DNA from: Alteraquisediminimonas sediminicola
Lineage (GTDB): Bacteria > Pseudomonadota > Alphaproteobacteria > Sphingomonadales > Sphingomonadaceae
Reading direction: 5' to 3'
Assembly: GCF_019740335.1 (NCBI RefSeq)
Contig: NZ_JAHXZS010000001.1
Coordinates: 744,001-808,000 of the forward strand
DNA length: 64,000 nucleotides
Shown: positions 27,650-37,336 of the stretch, piece after piece
Numbering within the stretch: position 1 is the stretch's first letter
Layout of the letters: every line of letters begins with the position of its first letter
Notes under the pieces: generated by a model
The model's input: the letters and a program-made list of their open reading frames with translations, nothing else
Told to the model about the DNA's origin: nothing
Databases searched by the model: none
Program-made: the position numbers and the translations under genes

Positions 27650-29430
27650 CCCCGCAGGATAGCCATCCTGCCGAATGTGCGCCGGATGATGCTTCGATTC
27701 TAGGCAGAATGCTGCTGATATGGACGGCGTGCGCGCTTTTTCTGCTGGTCCAATATTGGCCTGAAATCAACACGCTGCAATTGTCCGATACTGATGACAA
27801 TCTGCGCCTTGTCCAGATTCGTGATTGGCTGGGCGGGCAAGGCTGGTTCGACCTCCGGCAATATCGGCTCGATCCGCCATTGGGGGCCGACATCCATTGG
27901 ACCCGGCTGGTCGATATCCCTTATGCCCTGCTGATCTCTTTATGCGCGCCGCTCACCGGCACGATGATAGCGGAAAAAATTGCGACGGCCTTTGTGCCGC
28001 TGCTGATCCTTGGCGCGACCATTGCCAGCTTCGCCGCGATAGCGCGACGCGCCATCGGGCCGTCCGCTTGGGGCTGGCCGGCGGTGCTGTTGATGATGGC
28101 CGCGCCCGTCGTCCAGATGATGAGTCCGCTCCGCATCGATCATCATGGCGCGCAATTGCTGATGCTTGTCTTGATGTTGTGGGGGTTGATGGCGCCACAT
28201 GCCCTGCGCGGCGGCCTGATCGCCGGGGCGGCCTTATCCGCGTCACTGGTGATCGGGGTGGAAATGCTGCCCTATCTCGCCATTGGCGCGGGTTGCGCGG
28301 TCATCTTCTGGATCATCGATGCCAAGGAACAGGTGCGCGTGCGCGGTCTCGCCATCGGCATTGCGGGGGTGACGACGCTTGGCCTGTGGCTATTCATCCC
28401 GCCTGCGGGCCGGAATTCCGGCCTGTGCGACCAATTGACCAACGCCTATTTCCCGGCGGTGCTGGCGGGTAGCGCCGCCCTGTTGGCGGCATCATTGGTG
28501 CGTGCGCGGCATTGGGGCATGCGGGCGGTCTTGGCCGTGCTGGCGGGCAGCGTGGCGTTGGCCGCTTTGTTCGCAAGTGGTGGCGTTGAGTGCATCACCG
28601 ATCCCTATCGGGCGATTGACCCCGATGCACGACGGCTGTGGCTCAATGGCGTGGCCGAGGCCGTGCCTTTATGGCTGCATGATCGCGAAACCGCCTATTC
28701 GATGCTGGCGTTCCCGCTGATCGGTCTGGGCGGTGCGGCATGGAGTTGGTGGCAGAACCGCGATGAACGTCGCCGCGCATGGGCGGTGATCTTGCTGATC
28801 GGCTTCGCCTCGATCATCTTGTGCACCCTGTCGATCCGCGCAGGCATCCCCGCGCAACTCTTCGCCATTCCGGGCGCGGCGGCGCTGATGTCGGCAGGAC
28901 GCACCCGGCTGGTCGCCTCGCCTTCGGTGCTGATCAGGGTCTTGGGCACGGTCGCCTTATTGGGGCTGGTATCGGGCGTGATCGCGCGGCTCATGATCGT
29001 GCAACTCACGCATAAAGTCGAAACAAAGGCGGTGCAGCAGCAGGAAACCAATGCCGATGCCTGTCTGCGCCCCGATGCCATTGCTGCGCTTGATGCCCTG
29101 CCCCCGGCCAATTTCATGACCGCGATCGACTTTGCGCCGATGCTGCTGGCCCATAGCCACCACCGCGCCGTTGCGGGTCCCTATCACCGCAATGGCAAGG
29201 CGATTGCCGCCACGATGATCGCCTTTGCCGGGACGGATGAGATGGCCCGCGCCTTTACCCGCGCCCATCACATCAATTATATCCTGATTTGCCCCGGCCT
29301 TAACGAGCATGGCATTTACAAGGATCGCGCGCCTGCAGGCTTTCAAGAGCGACTTCTTGCGGGCAAAGGCCCGTCTTGGCTGACGCCGGTCCGCACCAGC
29401 CCCGCATTTCATCTGTACCGAGTAGAATAA
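27628..29430 (+). CDS. Polytopic membrane protein, GT-C-like (STT3/oligosaccharyltransferase-like fold)
   Basis: A 600-residue protein with about 12 hydrophobic segments and a roughly 130-residue soluble C-terminal end. The first extracytoplasmic loop contains an acidic motif ([16 protein letters not shown]) at the place where GT-C glycosyltransferases keep their catalytic Asp residues, followed by [18 protein letters not shown] infer a GT-C enzyme using a polyprenyl-linked donor, but no experimental family member is recognised. The ATG at 27628 overlaps clpS; an ATG at 27709, at the edge of TM1, is an alternative. The stop overlaps the next start (TAATG at 29428-29432). Confidence 0.6.
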   Translation: MHAGTGVTPQDSHPAECAPDDASILGRMLLIWTACALFLLVQYWPEINTLQLSDTDDNLRLVQIRDWLGGQGWFDLRQYRLDPPLGADIHWTRLVDIPYALLISLCAPLTGTMIAEKIATAFVPLLILGATIASFAAIARRAIGPSAWGWPAVLLMMAAPVVQMMSPLRIDHHGAQLLMLVLMLWGLMAPHALRGGLIAGAALSASLVIGVEMLPYLAIGAGCAVIFWIIDAKEQVRVRGLAIGIAGVTTLGLWLFIPPAGRNSGLCDQLTNAYFPAVLAGSAALLAASLVRARHWGMRAVLAVLAGSVALAALFASGGVECITDPYRAIDPDARRLWLNGVAEAVPLWLHDRETAYSMLAFPLIGLGGAAWSWWQNRDERRRAWAVILLIGFASIILCTLSIRAGIPAQLFAIPGAAALMSAGRTRLVASPSVLIRVLGTVALLGLVSGVIARLMIVQLTHKVETKAVQQQETNADACLRPDAIAALDALPPANFMTAIDFAPMLLAHSHHRAVAGPYHRNGKAIAATMIAFAGTDEMARAFTRAHHINYILICPGLNEHGIYKDRAPAGFQERLLAGKGPSWLTPVRTSPAFHLYRVE

Positions 29431-30965
29431 TGCAACCTCATGATACGCCCTGGTGGCAACGCCGCATTTATGCCCTGACGCTGATCTTGTTGGGGGGTCT
29501 GCCCTTCTGGTGGCCCAATGTGCCGCCGCTGGTGGACCTGCTCGGCCATATGGGGCGCTATCGCATTCAGCTCGACATCGCATCCAACCCGTTTTTTCAG
29601 CAATATTATGATTTTCACTGGGCATTGATCGCCAATTTGGGCGTCGATCTGCTCGTGGAATTGGGCGCGCCTTTGTTCGGGCTGGAACCCATGGTCAAGG
29701 CGATTGTCATCGCAATCCCGATGATCATGGTCGCCGGATTGTTATTGATTGCCCGCGAAGCCCATGGCCGCCTGCCCGCCGCCGCCGCCTTCGCGCTGCC
29801 GCTCAGTTACGGCTATCCGCTGCATTTCGGGTTCATCAACTTCGCGCTTTCGACCAGCCTTGCGTTATTGGCCTTTGGCCTGTGGCTGCGGCTGGGACGG
29901 CTGGGGCATTTAAAACGTCGCGCCGTGCTGTTCGTTCCCATCGGGATCATCTTGTGGGTCGCGCATATTTATGGCTGGGGGCTGTTGGGCCTGCTGGTAT
30001 TCGCCCATGAATGGCACGCCGATAAAGGTCATTGGGCCGGTTGGCGGCGGATCATGGCGGCGGCCACCAATTGCCTGCCGCTGGCACCGCCGTTCGTGCT
30101 GATGATGATCTGGCGCGGCGACGGGGCTGCGGGCGGCACTGCCGACTGGTTCAACTTCAACGCCAAGCTGGCATGGCTGTCGGCGGCGCTGCGCGACCGT
30201 TATATGTGGTTCGACATTGGCAGTGTCATCCTGCTGGTGACCTTGATCTATGCCGCCGGGCGCAGGCACGTCTTGCGTATGCAGCCGATGCTGGGGCTGG
30301 CGACATTGATGCTGATCATCGCCTATCTCTGCATCCCGCGCATCCTGCTGGGTTCGGCCTATGCGGATATGCGGCTGGCACCGATTATGCTGGCGATCGG
30401 GGTGATCGGTGTCGATGCCAGCCATTTATCCTCCCGCGCGCAAAAGGCGATTGCCTTGCTCGCGCTTGGATTTTTCTTGGCCCGCACCGGCCTCATCACC
30501 GATCATTTCATCGATCTCGACCGGCGATATGATCAGCAATTGGCGGCGCTGCCACATTTGCCACGTGATCAACGGGTATTTGCCCAGATCAGCCTGCCCT
30601 GTCAGCGCCAATGGACATCCAGCCGGATGGACCATCTCTCCTCCATGGCGACGGTCCGACGCGGGGCCTTTGTCAACGACCAATGGGAAATGGCGGGGGC
30701 GCAGTTGCTCCGCGTCCATTATCCGGCGGGCAGCAAATGGGTGGCCGACCCGACCCAGATCGCCCGGCCCACGCATTGCCCCCATCCGGGCGGCAACACA
30801 TACGAGCAGGCGATGGCGCAATTTCCCCGCGCAGCCTATGATTATCTCTGGCTGATCGACTTCCCGCCGGAACGCCTGCCGGTCGAGGACAAGGACCTGA
30901 CCCTTGTCTGGCAGGGCAAGACCAGCGGCGCGCTCTATCGGATCGACCACGCAGGCAAGCGTTAG
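29430..30965 (+). CDS. Polytopic membrane protein, tandem paralogue 1 (GT-C-like)
   Basis: The 511 residues have about ten transmembrane segments (to residue about 370) and a soluble C-terminal domain of about 130 residues. Loop 1 reads PPLVDLLGHMGRYRIQL, resembling the D-L-x-x-H-x-x-R loop of many bacterial GT-C-like proteins. The end carries CQRQWTSSRMDHLSSMATVR and YDYLWLIDFPPERLPV, blocks nearly identical in the next gene. The ATG overlaps the upstream TAA by one base, so translation is coupled. Function is unknown; a role in periplasmic sugar transfer is an inference. Confidence 0.6.
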   Translation: MQPHDTPWWQRRIYALTLILLGGLPFWWPNVPPLVDLLGHMGRYRIQLDIASNPFFQQYYDFHWALIANLGVDLLVELGAPLFGLEPMVKAIVIAIPMIMVAGLLLIAREAHGRLPAAAAFALPLSYGYPLHFGFINFALSTSLALLAFGLWLRLGRLGHLKRRAVLFVPIGIILWVAHIYGWGLLGLLVFAHEWHADKGHWAGWRRIMAAATNCLPLAPPFVLMMIWRGDGAAGGTADWFNFNAKLAWLSAALRDRYMWFDIGSVILLVTLIYAAGRRHVLRMQPMLGLATLMLIIAYLCIPRILLGSAYADMRLAPIMLAIGVIGVDASHLSSRAQKAIALLALGFFLARTGLITDHFIDLDRRYDQQLAALPHLPRDQRVFAQISLPCQRQWTSSRMDHLSSMATVRRGAFVNDQWEMAGAQLLRVHYPAGSKWVADPTQIARPTHCPHPGGNTYEQAMAQFPRAAYDYLWLIDFPPERLPVEDKDLTLVWQGKTSGALYRIDHAGKR

Positions 30966-31085
30966 GTCCATAGGGCATGGCCCACCCGTCAGCAGGTAAT
31001 ATTCGGCGACGAAGATCAACTGGAAACATCCTTCTATCTCTGATAGTTGTCGCCGCATCATTGGTTGCTTACACAGAGTATCTTG

Positions 31086-32657
31086 GTGCCGCGTATCCAT
31101 CTGCCATATTGGCAAAGCCGCCCTTATGGCCTGTTGCTGACCCTGTTATCGGGCCTTCCTTTTTGGTGGCCCGCGCTGCCGCCGCTGGTGGACCTCATGG
31201 GTCATATGGGACGCTACCGCATTCAGCTCGGCATCGATTCCAGCACTTTTTTCCAGCATTATTATGATGTTCACTGGTCACTGATCGCCAATCTCGGCGT
31301 GGATGTGCTGATGCAGACCTTCGCCCCGATCTTTGGGCTGGAGCCATTGATCAAGGCCATTGTCATCGCCATTCCCATGATGACGGTGGCGGGACTGTTA
31401 TGGATCGCTCGCGAAGCGCATGGTCGCCTGCCCGCGACCGCCGCCTTCGCCTTGCCGCTCAGTATCGGCTATCCGCTGCATTTCGGCTTTATCAACTTCA
31501 CCCTTTCGACCAGCCTTGCGTTATTGGCCTTTGGCCTGTGGTTGCGGATGGACCGGCTGGGACAATATCGGTGGCGTGCTGCGCTGTTCATGCCGATCGG
31601 GCTCCTCTTATGGGTCGCGCATATCTATGGCTGGGGGCTGTTGGGCCTGCTTGTCTTCGTCCATGAATGGCACAAAGCGGGGCTACGCAGGATATTGACA
31701 GCAGCGCTGCACAGCCTGCCTTTATTGCCGCCATTGCTGCTCATGGCGATATGGCACGACAATGGCATGACGGTCGCCACGGCAGAATGGTTCAATCTCA
31801 CCCTCAAGATGATTTGGCTGTCCTTTACCTTGCGTGACCGGTTTATGTGGCTTGATGCCGGGTCGGTGTTCATTTTGATCGCGTTGATCTATGCGGCGGC
31901 GCGGCGGCATGGATTGCGGATGCAGGCCATGCTGGGACGGACAACGGCGGCACTGGCAATCGCCTATATCTGCATGCCGCGCATATTGCTCGGCTCGGAC
32001 TATGCGGACATGCGCCTTGCGCCATTCTTGTTGGCAATCGGTGTCATCGGGATCTCCACCAGCCATTTAACGCCACGCACGCAACAGATGCTGGCGCTGT
32101 TTGCCCTTGGTTTTTTCCTGCTGCGGACAGGGATAAGCGCACAGCATTTCATCGCGCTCGACCGGCAATATGCTCGGCAATTGGAGGCGCTCCCCCATGT
32201 ACCGCGCAATAGCCGGGTCTTCTCCCTCATCAACATGCCGTGTCAGCGCAATTGGGACACCAGCCGCATGGACCATCTATCGTCGATGGCGACTGTCAGA
32301 CGCGATGCGTTTGTCAACGACCAATGGGAAATGACCGGGGCGCAATTGCTCCGCGTCCATTATCCGGCAGCAGGGAAATGGGCCGTCAATCCGAGCCAGA
32401 TCGCACGCCCCGGATTCTGCCCCACCTACAACGGTGTTAGCGAAGAACAGACATATGCGCAGGCCATGACCGGATTTCCGCGCCGGGCCTATGACTATCT
32501 CTGGCTGATCGACTTTCCACCGGAACGCCTGCCGGTCGATGACAAAGGTCTGACCCTTATCTGGCAGGGCAAGACCAGCGGCGCGCTTTACCGGATCGGC
32601 TCGGCCACGCAGGCGAGCGATACGCCAGCAGGGAATGACCCGCGCGCCAGCCAGTGA
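31086..32657 (+). CDS. Polytopic membrane protein, tandem paralogue 2 (GT-C-like)
   Basis: The 523 residues align along their whole length with the preceding gene, with the same loop 1 (PPLVDLMGHMGRYRIQL) and the same C-terminal blocks (RMDHLSSMATVRRDAFVNDQ; GKTSGALYRI). This is a tandem duplication. No ATG fits: alignment with the paralogue points to a GTG at 31086, while the open frame allows a TTG at 31047. The Shine-Dalgarno is weak. The protein extends about 14 residues beyond its paralogue and the last 70 bp overlap the convergent methyltransferase gene. Confidence 0.6.
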   Translation: MPRIHLPYWQSRPYGLLLTLLSGLPFWWPALPPLVDLMGHMGRYRIQLGIDSSTFFQHYYDVHWSLIANLGVDVLMQTFAPIFGLEPLIKAIVIAIPMMTVAGLLWIAREAHGRLPATAAFALPLSIGYPLHFGFINFTLSTSLALLAFGLWLRMDRLGQYRWRAALFMPIGLLLWVAHIYGWGLLGLLVFVHEWHKAGLRRILTAALHSLPLLPPLLLMAIWHDNGMTVATAEWFNLTLKMIWLSFTLRDRFMWLDAGSVFILIALIYAAARRHGLRMQAMLGRTTAALAIAYICMPRILLGSDYADMRLAPFLLAIGVIGISTSHLTPRTQQMLALFALGFFLLRTGISAQHFIALDRQYARQLEALPHVPRNSRVFSLINMPCQRNWDTSRMDHLSSMATVRRDAFVNDQWEMTGAQLLRVHYPAAGKWAVNPSQIARPGFCPTYNGVSEEQTYAQAMTGFPRRAYDYLWLIDFPPERLPVDDKGLTLIWQGKTSGALYRIGSATQASDTPAGNDPRASQ

Positions 32658-33322
32658 CGCTCACTGGAAAACAAGCGTTTCAGCACATTATTGACCAGCG
32701 TGCCCGGCATCGCATCATCCCCGCCCTCGCGCCCGGTCAATTTGCCAAGGGCGCGGGCGGCGACCACCGCCGGGAATAGAAACGTGTTGAAATAGCTGAT
32801 AAAGCTGATGCGAAAGCCCGCCTCTTCCATCACCTGACGTAAGGCCGCGCGGGTATAGCGGCGCTGATGATGGTGGACCGCGTCATGCGCGCTCCACAGC
32901 CATGGCATGGCCGGGACCGTCAGCAGCATCTTGCCACCCGGCGCGAGCTTTTCCCGCAATACCTTGAGCGCCGGGCCGTCCTGCGGAATATGTTCCAGCA
33001 CATCGAGCAGCACGATCATGTCATAGGCCGCATCGGGGATATTGCCGCCATCTTGCGGCAGGAAACCGCCCTTGATTTCAAGACCTGAGCGCGCCGATGC
33101 GAGGTCGCGCGCGCCCTCATCCGGTTCCAGCGCATCGAGCGTGCCGAATTGCTGCAACATCGCGATATTCGAACCGGTGCCGCAGCCGACCTCCAAAATC
33201 TTGGCAGCCGGTTTGAGCTTCACCCGCTTGCGAATAAGGTCGATGATGATGTCGCGCCGGGCAGAAAACCACCAATGCGCGCCGTCGATTTCGGCCATGC
33301 GATCATAGGCTGCGCGTTCCAT
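32588..33322 (-). CDS. Class I SAM-dependent methyltransferase
   Basis: A 244-residue Rossmann-fold methyltransferase with motif I ILEVGCGTGSNIAML, acidic DALEPDEGAR, and motif IV region DMIVLLDVLEHIPQDGPAL. The N-terminal MAEIDGAHWWFSARRDII is typical of UbiG/Methyltransf_11-like enzymes in cell-surface glycan clusters. The start ATG at 33322 overlaps the stop of the upstream GT2 gene by one base (TGATG), so the two are translationally coupled. The substrate is unknown; a glycan or lipid-linked intermediate is likely by context. Its 3' end overlaps the convergent membrane-protein gene by 70 bp. Confidence 0.82.
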   Translation of the reverse strand: MERAAYDRMAEIDGAHWWFSARRDIIIDLIRKRVKLKPAAKILEVGCGTGSNIAMLQQFGTLDALEPDEGARDLASARSGLEIKGGFLPQDGGNIPDAAYDMIVLLDVLEHIPQDGPALKVLREKLAPGGKMLLTVPAMPWLWSAHDAVHHHQRRYTRAALRQVMEEAGFRISFISYFNTFLFPAVVAARALGKLTGREGGDDAMPGTLVNNVLKRLFSSERHWLARGSFPAGVSLACVAEPIR

Positions 33323-34278
33323 CAATGATCCCCCATGCCGATTTGATCGCGCACCACATAAATCGGCCGCTGCTTGGTCTCGGTCAGAATGCGACCCACA
33401 TATTCGCCCAATATGCCCAATGACAGCAATTGCAGCCCGCCAAAGAACAGAATCGCGACCATCATCGACGCATAGCCCGGCACATCCACGCCAGATACAA
33501 GCGTGTGAATAGCCACATAGGCCGCATAGACCAACGACAACATCGCGATCACGCCGCCGACATAACTCCACACCCGAAGCGGCACGGTGGATGCCGAGGT
33601 GATGCCGTCCAGCGCCAGCGTCCACAATTTCCAATAGCGAAATTTGGTCGTGCCGATGGTGCGCTCAACCCGATCATATTCCACCGCCGCCTGACGAAAG
33701 CCGGACCAGGCAAACAGCCCCTTCATGAAGCGATTGCGTTCCGGCATGCGGCAGATCACATCCACGACCTTGCGATCGAGCAAGCGGAAATCACCCGCAT
33801 GTTCGGGAATCTTGTCCGCCGACAACCAATTATGCGCGCGATAATACAAATCCGCCGTCAGCCTTTTCGGCAGGCTGTCGCTTTCGCGATTGCGGCGCAC
33901 GCCATAGACGACCTCGAACCCGTCACGCCATTTGGCGACCATCTCGCCAATGACCTCGGGCGGATCCTGCAAATCGACGTCGATCGGGATCACCGCTTGC
34001 CCCTGCGCATGATCGAGACCTGCGGACAAGGCCGCTTCCTTACCGAAATTGCGCGACAAGGAAATCGCCCGCACGCGGGGTTCCTGCTGATTGGCGACAA
34101 GGATCGCCGCCATGGTCGCATCAAGGCTGCCATCGTCGATGAACAGGATTTCCCATTGATCCACCGTCGGCACGGCATCGAGGATCGGGCCAACCCGCGC
34201 GACAAAGGGCGCGATGCCGTCCTCTTCATCCTTGACGGGCACGATGATGGTCAATGTGGGTGATGCAAGTCTGTCCAT
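33322..34278 (-). CDS. GT2 glycosyltransferase, polyprenyl-phosphate sugar synthase type (DPM1/GtrB-like)
   Basis: The 318 residues have an N-terminal GT-A domain: LTIIVPVKDEEDGI, then ILFIDDGSLDAT, and the metal-binding acidic motif IPIDVDLQDPPEV. Two C-terminal transmembrane helices follow (near residues 230-255 and 265-290), ending EYVGRILTETKQRPIYVV. This architecture is that of GtrB/ArnC/DPM1-like enzymes, which move a sugar from a nucleotide donor onto undecaprenyl phosphate. Such lipid-linked sugars are the donors of GT-C enzymes, three candidates for which lie alongside (27628-32657). Coupled to the methyltransferase gene by a 1-bp overlap. Confidence 0.88.
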   Translation of the reverse strand: MDRLASPTLTIIVPVKDEEDGIAPFVARVGPILDAVPTVDQWEILFIDDGSLDATMAAILVANQQEPRVRAISLSRNFGKEAALSAGLDHAQGQAVIPIDVDLQDPPEVIGEMVAKWRDGFEVVYGVRRNRESDSLPKRLTADLYYRAHNWLSADKIPEHAGDFRLLDRKVVDVICRMPERNRFMKGLFAWSGFRQAAVEYDRVERTIGTTKFRYWKLWTLALDGITSASTVPLRVWSYVGGVIAMLSLVYAAYVAIHTLVSGVDVPGYASMMVAILFFGGLQLLSLGILGEYVGRILTETKQRPIYVVRDQIGMGDH

Positions 34279-34462
34279 GAAACGCCCTTTGCCATAACTC
34301 TGCGGCGATATGGTAAATGAAATCGGGGTGATGCAAAAAATTCTTTAACGCGAAAGTCGCTTGATCCAGCGGGGCTTGATCCAACAATGCTGGACGAATG
34401 GCCCTTAGGCGCGATATGGCATGTTTCTGGAAACCGCCTGGCCCATGGAGGTGCCGAATATC

Positions 34463-35890
34463 ATGACTTCGGGCAACGCTTCCCTGACACCGGCTCCCTT
34501 GGCTATTCTCACCGCGGATGAAACCCGCATGGCCGAACAGGCCATCTTCGTGCGCGGCGTGGCGGTAATCGACCTGATGGAATTGGCGGGCAAACAGGTG
34601 GCGGACGCGATCTGCCGCTATCGCCCGATCAAAGAGGCGTTGGTTCTGTGCGGCCCCGGCAATAATGGCGGGGATGGCTATGTCGTCGCCCGCCTGTTGC
34701 GGGAACGCGGCTGGCCGGTCCGGGTCGCGGCCCTTGGCCAACCCAAGAGCGAGGCCGCGACCTTGGCGCGTGAACGCTGGAATGGCCCGGTCGAACCGCT
34801 GGAAACCGCCCAACCCGCCGCCTTATTGGTGGATGGCCTGTTCGGCACCGGGCTTGCCCGCGCCCTTGATGACATGCCGCAGCAACGGCTGCGCGATTTG
34901 GCTGCCGCCGCCAGCTTCCGTGTCGCCATCGATGTGCCGAGCGGCATCGGCAGCGATGATGGCGCGATGTTCGGCCAAGTCCCGCATTTTCACCTCACCA
35001 TCGCGCTTGGCTGTCTGAAGCCCGGCCACCTCCTGCAACCCGGCGCACATATATGCGGCATGGTGCGGGTCGGCGAGATCGGCCTTGGCGGCGCATCGCA
35101 ATTGCATAGCCTGCGCCAGCCGCGCCTCATCACCCCCGGCCCCGGCAGTTATAAATATAAGCGCGGCTATGCGCTGATTTTCGGCGGCGAAATGGCGGGG
35201 GCATCGGCCTTGGCGGCAATGGCGGCGGCACGGTCAGGTGCGGGCTATGTCCGGCTGGTGACGCCGACGCCTGCCCCCTTGGCCCTGCCCCATGCCATCA
35301 TCCGAACCGTCGATGACAGCGCCGATCATTGGCTGAAGGATGAACGCCTCAATGCCGTGCTGATCGGTCCCGGCCTTGGCCGGGATGAGGCCGCGCGGTG
35401 CTGGCTGGACCAGATCTTGGCCTCTCCCCGGCCTTTGGTGCTGGATGCCGATGCGTTGATGCTGATGTCGGCCCATGATCTGGATGGGCTGGCCAGCCGC
35501 CATGCCCCGGTCATCCTCACCCCGCATGAAGGCGAGTTCAACCATCTGTTCGGCATGCTGCCGGGATCGAAGGTCGAACGCACCCGCGCCGCCGCCGCCC
35601 GCGCCGGATCGGTGGTCGTATTGAAGGGTGCAGATAGCGTCATCGCCGCGCCCGATGGCCGGGCGGTGATTGCGCCCGATGCGAGCCATTGGCTATCGAC
35701 CGCAGGGACCGGCGATGTGCTGGCGGGCCTGACTGCCGGACTGCTCGCGACCGGGCTGGATGCCTTTGAAGCGGCCTGTGCAGCGCAATGGCTGCATGGC
35801 GAGGCCGCACGGATCGCCGGACCATTATTGATCGCGGACGATCTGATCGCCGCCTTACCGCGCGCCTATGCGGCGTGCCTTACCGAATGA
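34463..35890 (+). CDS. nnr: Bifunctional NAD(P)H-hydrate epimerase / ADP-dependent dehydratase
   Basis: Repairs damaged NADHX and NADPHX. The 475 residues have the N-terminal epimerase (YjeF_N; GPGNNGGDGYVVARLL) and C-terminal ribokinase-like dehydratase (TPHEGEFNHLFG; TAGTGDVLAGLTAGLLA). The ATG at 34463 has GGAGG at 34447-34451; the frame is open from 34421. Its TGA overlaps the ATG of the following RNA methyltransferase (ATGA at 35887-35890), so translation is coupled. Confidence 0.96.
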   Translation: MTSGNASLTPAPLAILTADETRMAEQAIFVRGVAVIDLMELAGKQVADAICRYRPIKEALVLCGPGNNGGDGYVVARLLRERGWPVRVAALGQPKSEAATLARERWNGPVEPLETAQPAALLVDGLFGTGLARALDDMPQQRLRDLAAAASFRVAIDVPSGIGSDDGAMFGQVPHFHLTIALGCLKPGHLLQPGAHICGMVRVGEIGLGGASQLHSLRQPRLITPGPGSYKYKRGYALIFGGEMAGASALAAMAAARSGAGYVRLVTPTPAPLALPHAIIRTVDDSADHWLKDERLNAVLIGPGLGRDEAARCWLDQILASPRPLVLDADALMLMSAHDLDGLASRHAPVILTPHEGEFNHLFGMLPGSKVERTRAAAARAGSVVVLKGADSVIAAPDGRAVIAPDASHWLSTAGTGDVLAGLTAGLLATGLDAFEAACAAQWLHGEAARIAGPLLIADDLIAALPRAYAACLTE

Positions 35891-37143
35891 CACATGAAAT
35901 GACCGATGAACTGAATAACGACGCTAATGACGACCAGCACGATGAACTGCCGGATGAGTTGATCATCCGCCTTGCCGCGCGCGGCGATGGCATGACGGAA
36001 TCCGGCCGCGGTATTCCGCTGTCCGCCCCCGGCGATATGGTCACCTTCGATGCCAAGCTCATCCCCGGCCCGCATCATGTGGAGCCGGTGTGCAAGCATT
36101 TCCCCGCATGCGGCGGCTGCCAATTGCAGCATGTCGATGATGAAACCTATGCCGAATATCTGGAAGCGCGGATCCGCGATGCGCTGAAATCGCAACGCAT
36201 CACGCCCCCTGAAATCCGCGCGCCGATCCTGTCCCCGGCGGGGGCGCGGCGGCGCGTCACCCTGCATGCGGAACGGCGCGGCCATAATCTGCGGCTTGGC
36301 TTCCTTGAAAAGGGCAGCAACAAATTGGTCGACATCAGCATGTGCCCGGTCATGGACCCGGTCATCTGGGATATGATTGCCCCGTTGAAAAAGCTGCTGG
36401 CCAAGATCATGCCGCCGCGCGGTGCGGCGACGATCCAGCTTGATCGCGCCGATCAGGGCATTGCCGTGCTGATGGGCAAGTTCGAGGTGGAAGGACTGGA
36501 AGCCGCCGAGGGCCTGACGGACTTTGCCAAGCAGCATAAGCTCGCACGGCTGGCGCTGGATGAAGGCTATGGCCCGGAAATGCGCTGGGAACCGGAACCC
36601 GCCACCATCACCTTGAGCGGTGTCGCGGTCGGCCTGCCGGTCAATCCGTTCCTGCAAGCGACGCTTGATGGCGAGGCGGCATTGGTCGCAGCAGTCACCG
36701 ACATTTGCGCAGGCGCAGAAAATATCGCCGATCTGTTCGCCGGGATCGGCACCTTTGCCCTGCCCTTGTCCGAACATGCCCATGTAATCGCCGCCGAAGG
36801 CGCGCGCGATGCGGCGATGGCATTGCAACAGGCCGCCAATCGCGCGCGGCGGCATATCAAGGTCCAGCATCGCGATCTGTTCCGCAATCCGTTGATGCAG
36901 GATGAATTAAAGGGGCTGGATGCCGTGGTCATCGACCCGCCACGCGCAGGCGCTGCCTTGCAAATGGTCGAACTGGCGAAAAGCAACGTGCCCGTGATCG
37001 CCGCGATTTCCTGCAACCCCGCGACCTTTGCGCGCGACATCCGGCCCTTGTTGGATGCCGGTTACACGCTCGATTGGGTGCAGCCGGTCGGGCAGTTCCG
37101 CTGGTCCACCCATGTCGAACTGGTGGCGAAGATCAGTAGGTAA
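35887..37143 (+). CDS. TrmA/RlmD-family RNA 5-methyluridine methyltransferase
   Basis: The 418 residues include a short TRAM-like N-terminal part and a [4Fe-4S] cysteine set C69-x5-C75-x2-C78 plus C153, as in RlmD/RumA. The Rossmann domain contains LFAGIGTFALPL; VVIDPPRAG and the catalytic Cys region AISCNPATFARD complete the family motifs. It should methylate a uridine in rRNA (U747 or U1939 type) or tRNA, but the site cannot be told from sequence. It is translationally coupled to nnr. Confidence 0.9.
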   Translation: MTHEMTDELNNDANDDQHDELPDELIIRLAARGDGMTESGRGIPLSAPGDMVTFDAKLIPGPHHVEPVCKHFPACGGCQLQHVDDETYAEYLEARIRDALKSQRITPPEIRAPILSPAGARRRVTLHAERRGHNLRLGFLEKGSNKLVDISMCPVMDPVIWDMIAPLKKLLAKIMPPRGAATIQLDRADQGIAVLMGKFEVEGLEAAEGLTDFAKQHKLARLALDEGYGPEMRWEPEPATITLSGVAVGLPVNPFLQATLDGEAALVAAVTDICAGAENIADLFAGIGTFALPLSEHAHVIAAEGARDAAMALQQAANRARRHIKVQHRDLFRNPLMQDELKGLDAVVIDPPRAGAALQMVELAKSNVPVIAAISCNPATFARDIRPLLDAGYTLDWVQPVGQFRWSTHVELVAKISR

Positions 37144-37296
37144 AGACTGCGCTGGGAAGTTGCCACCAACGGCGGCATCGCGTCGCAAGGCCGAACGGCC
37201 GCCGCGCCTTATTGGCGCGTAGCCAAGGCAGCGAATGCTGCCGCCCGGCGCTTGAGGGCCAAACAAAACGAGGGCTAACAAAAACGCGGGGCAAAT

Positions 37297-37330
37297 AAAA
37301 AACCCCTTACCTTCTGGTAAGGGGTTTTTT
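37297..37330. terminator. Bidirectional intrinsic terminator
   Basis: A perfect 15-bp stem 37297-37311 / 37316-37330 around a TTCT loop has an A tract on one side and a T tract on the other. It can end transcripts of the RNA methyltransferase (plus) and of the cyclophilin gene (minus). Between 37144 and 37296 there are only small GC-rich hairpins, for example 37203-37219. Confidence 0.92.
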
Positions 37331-37336
37331 ATCAAA

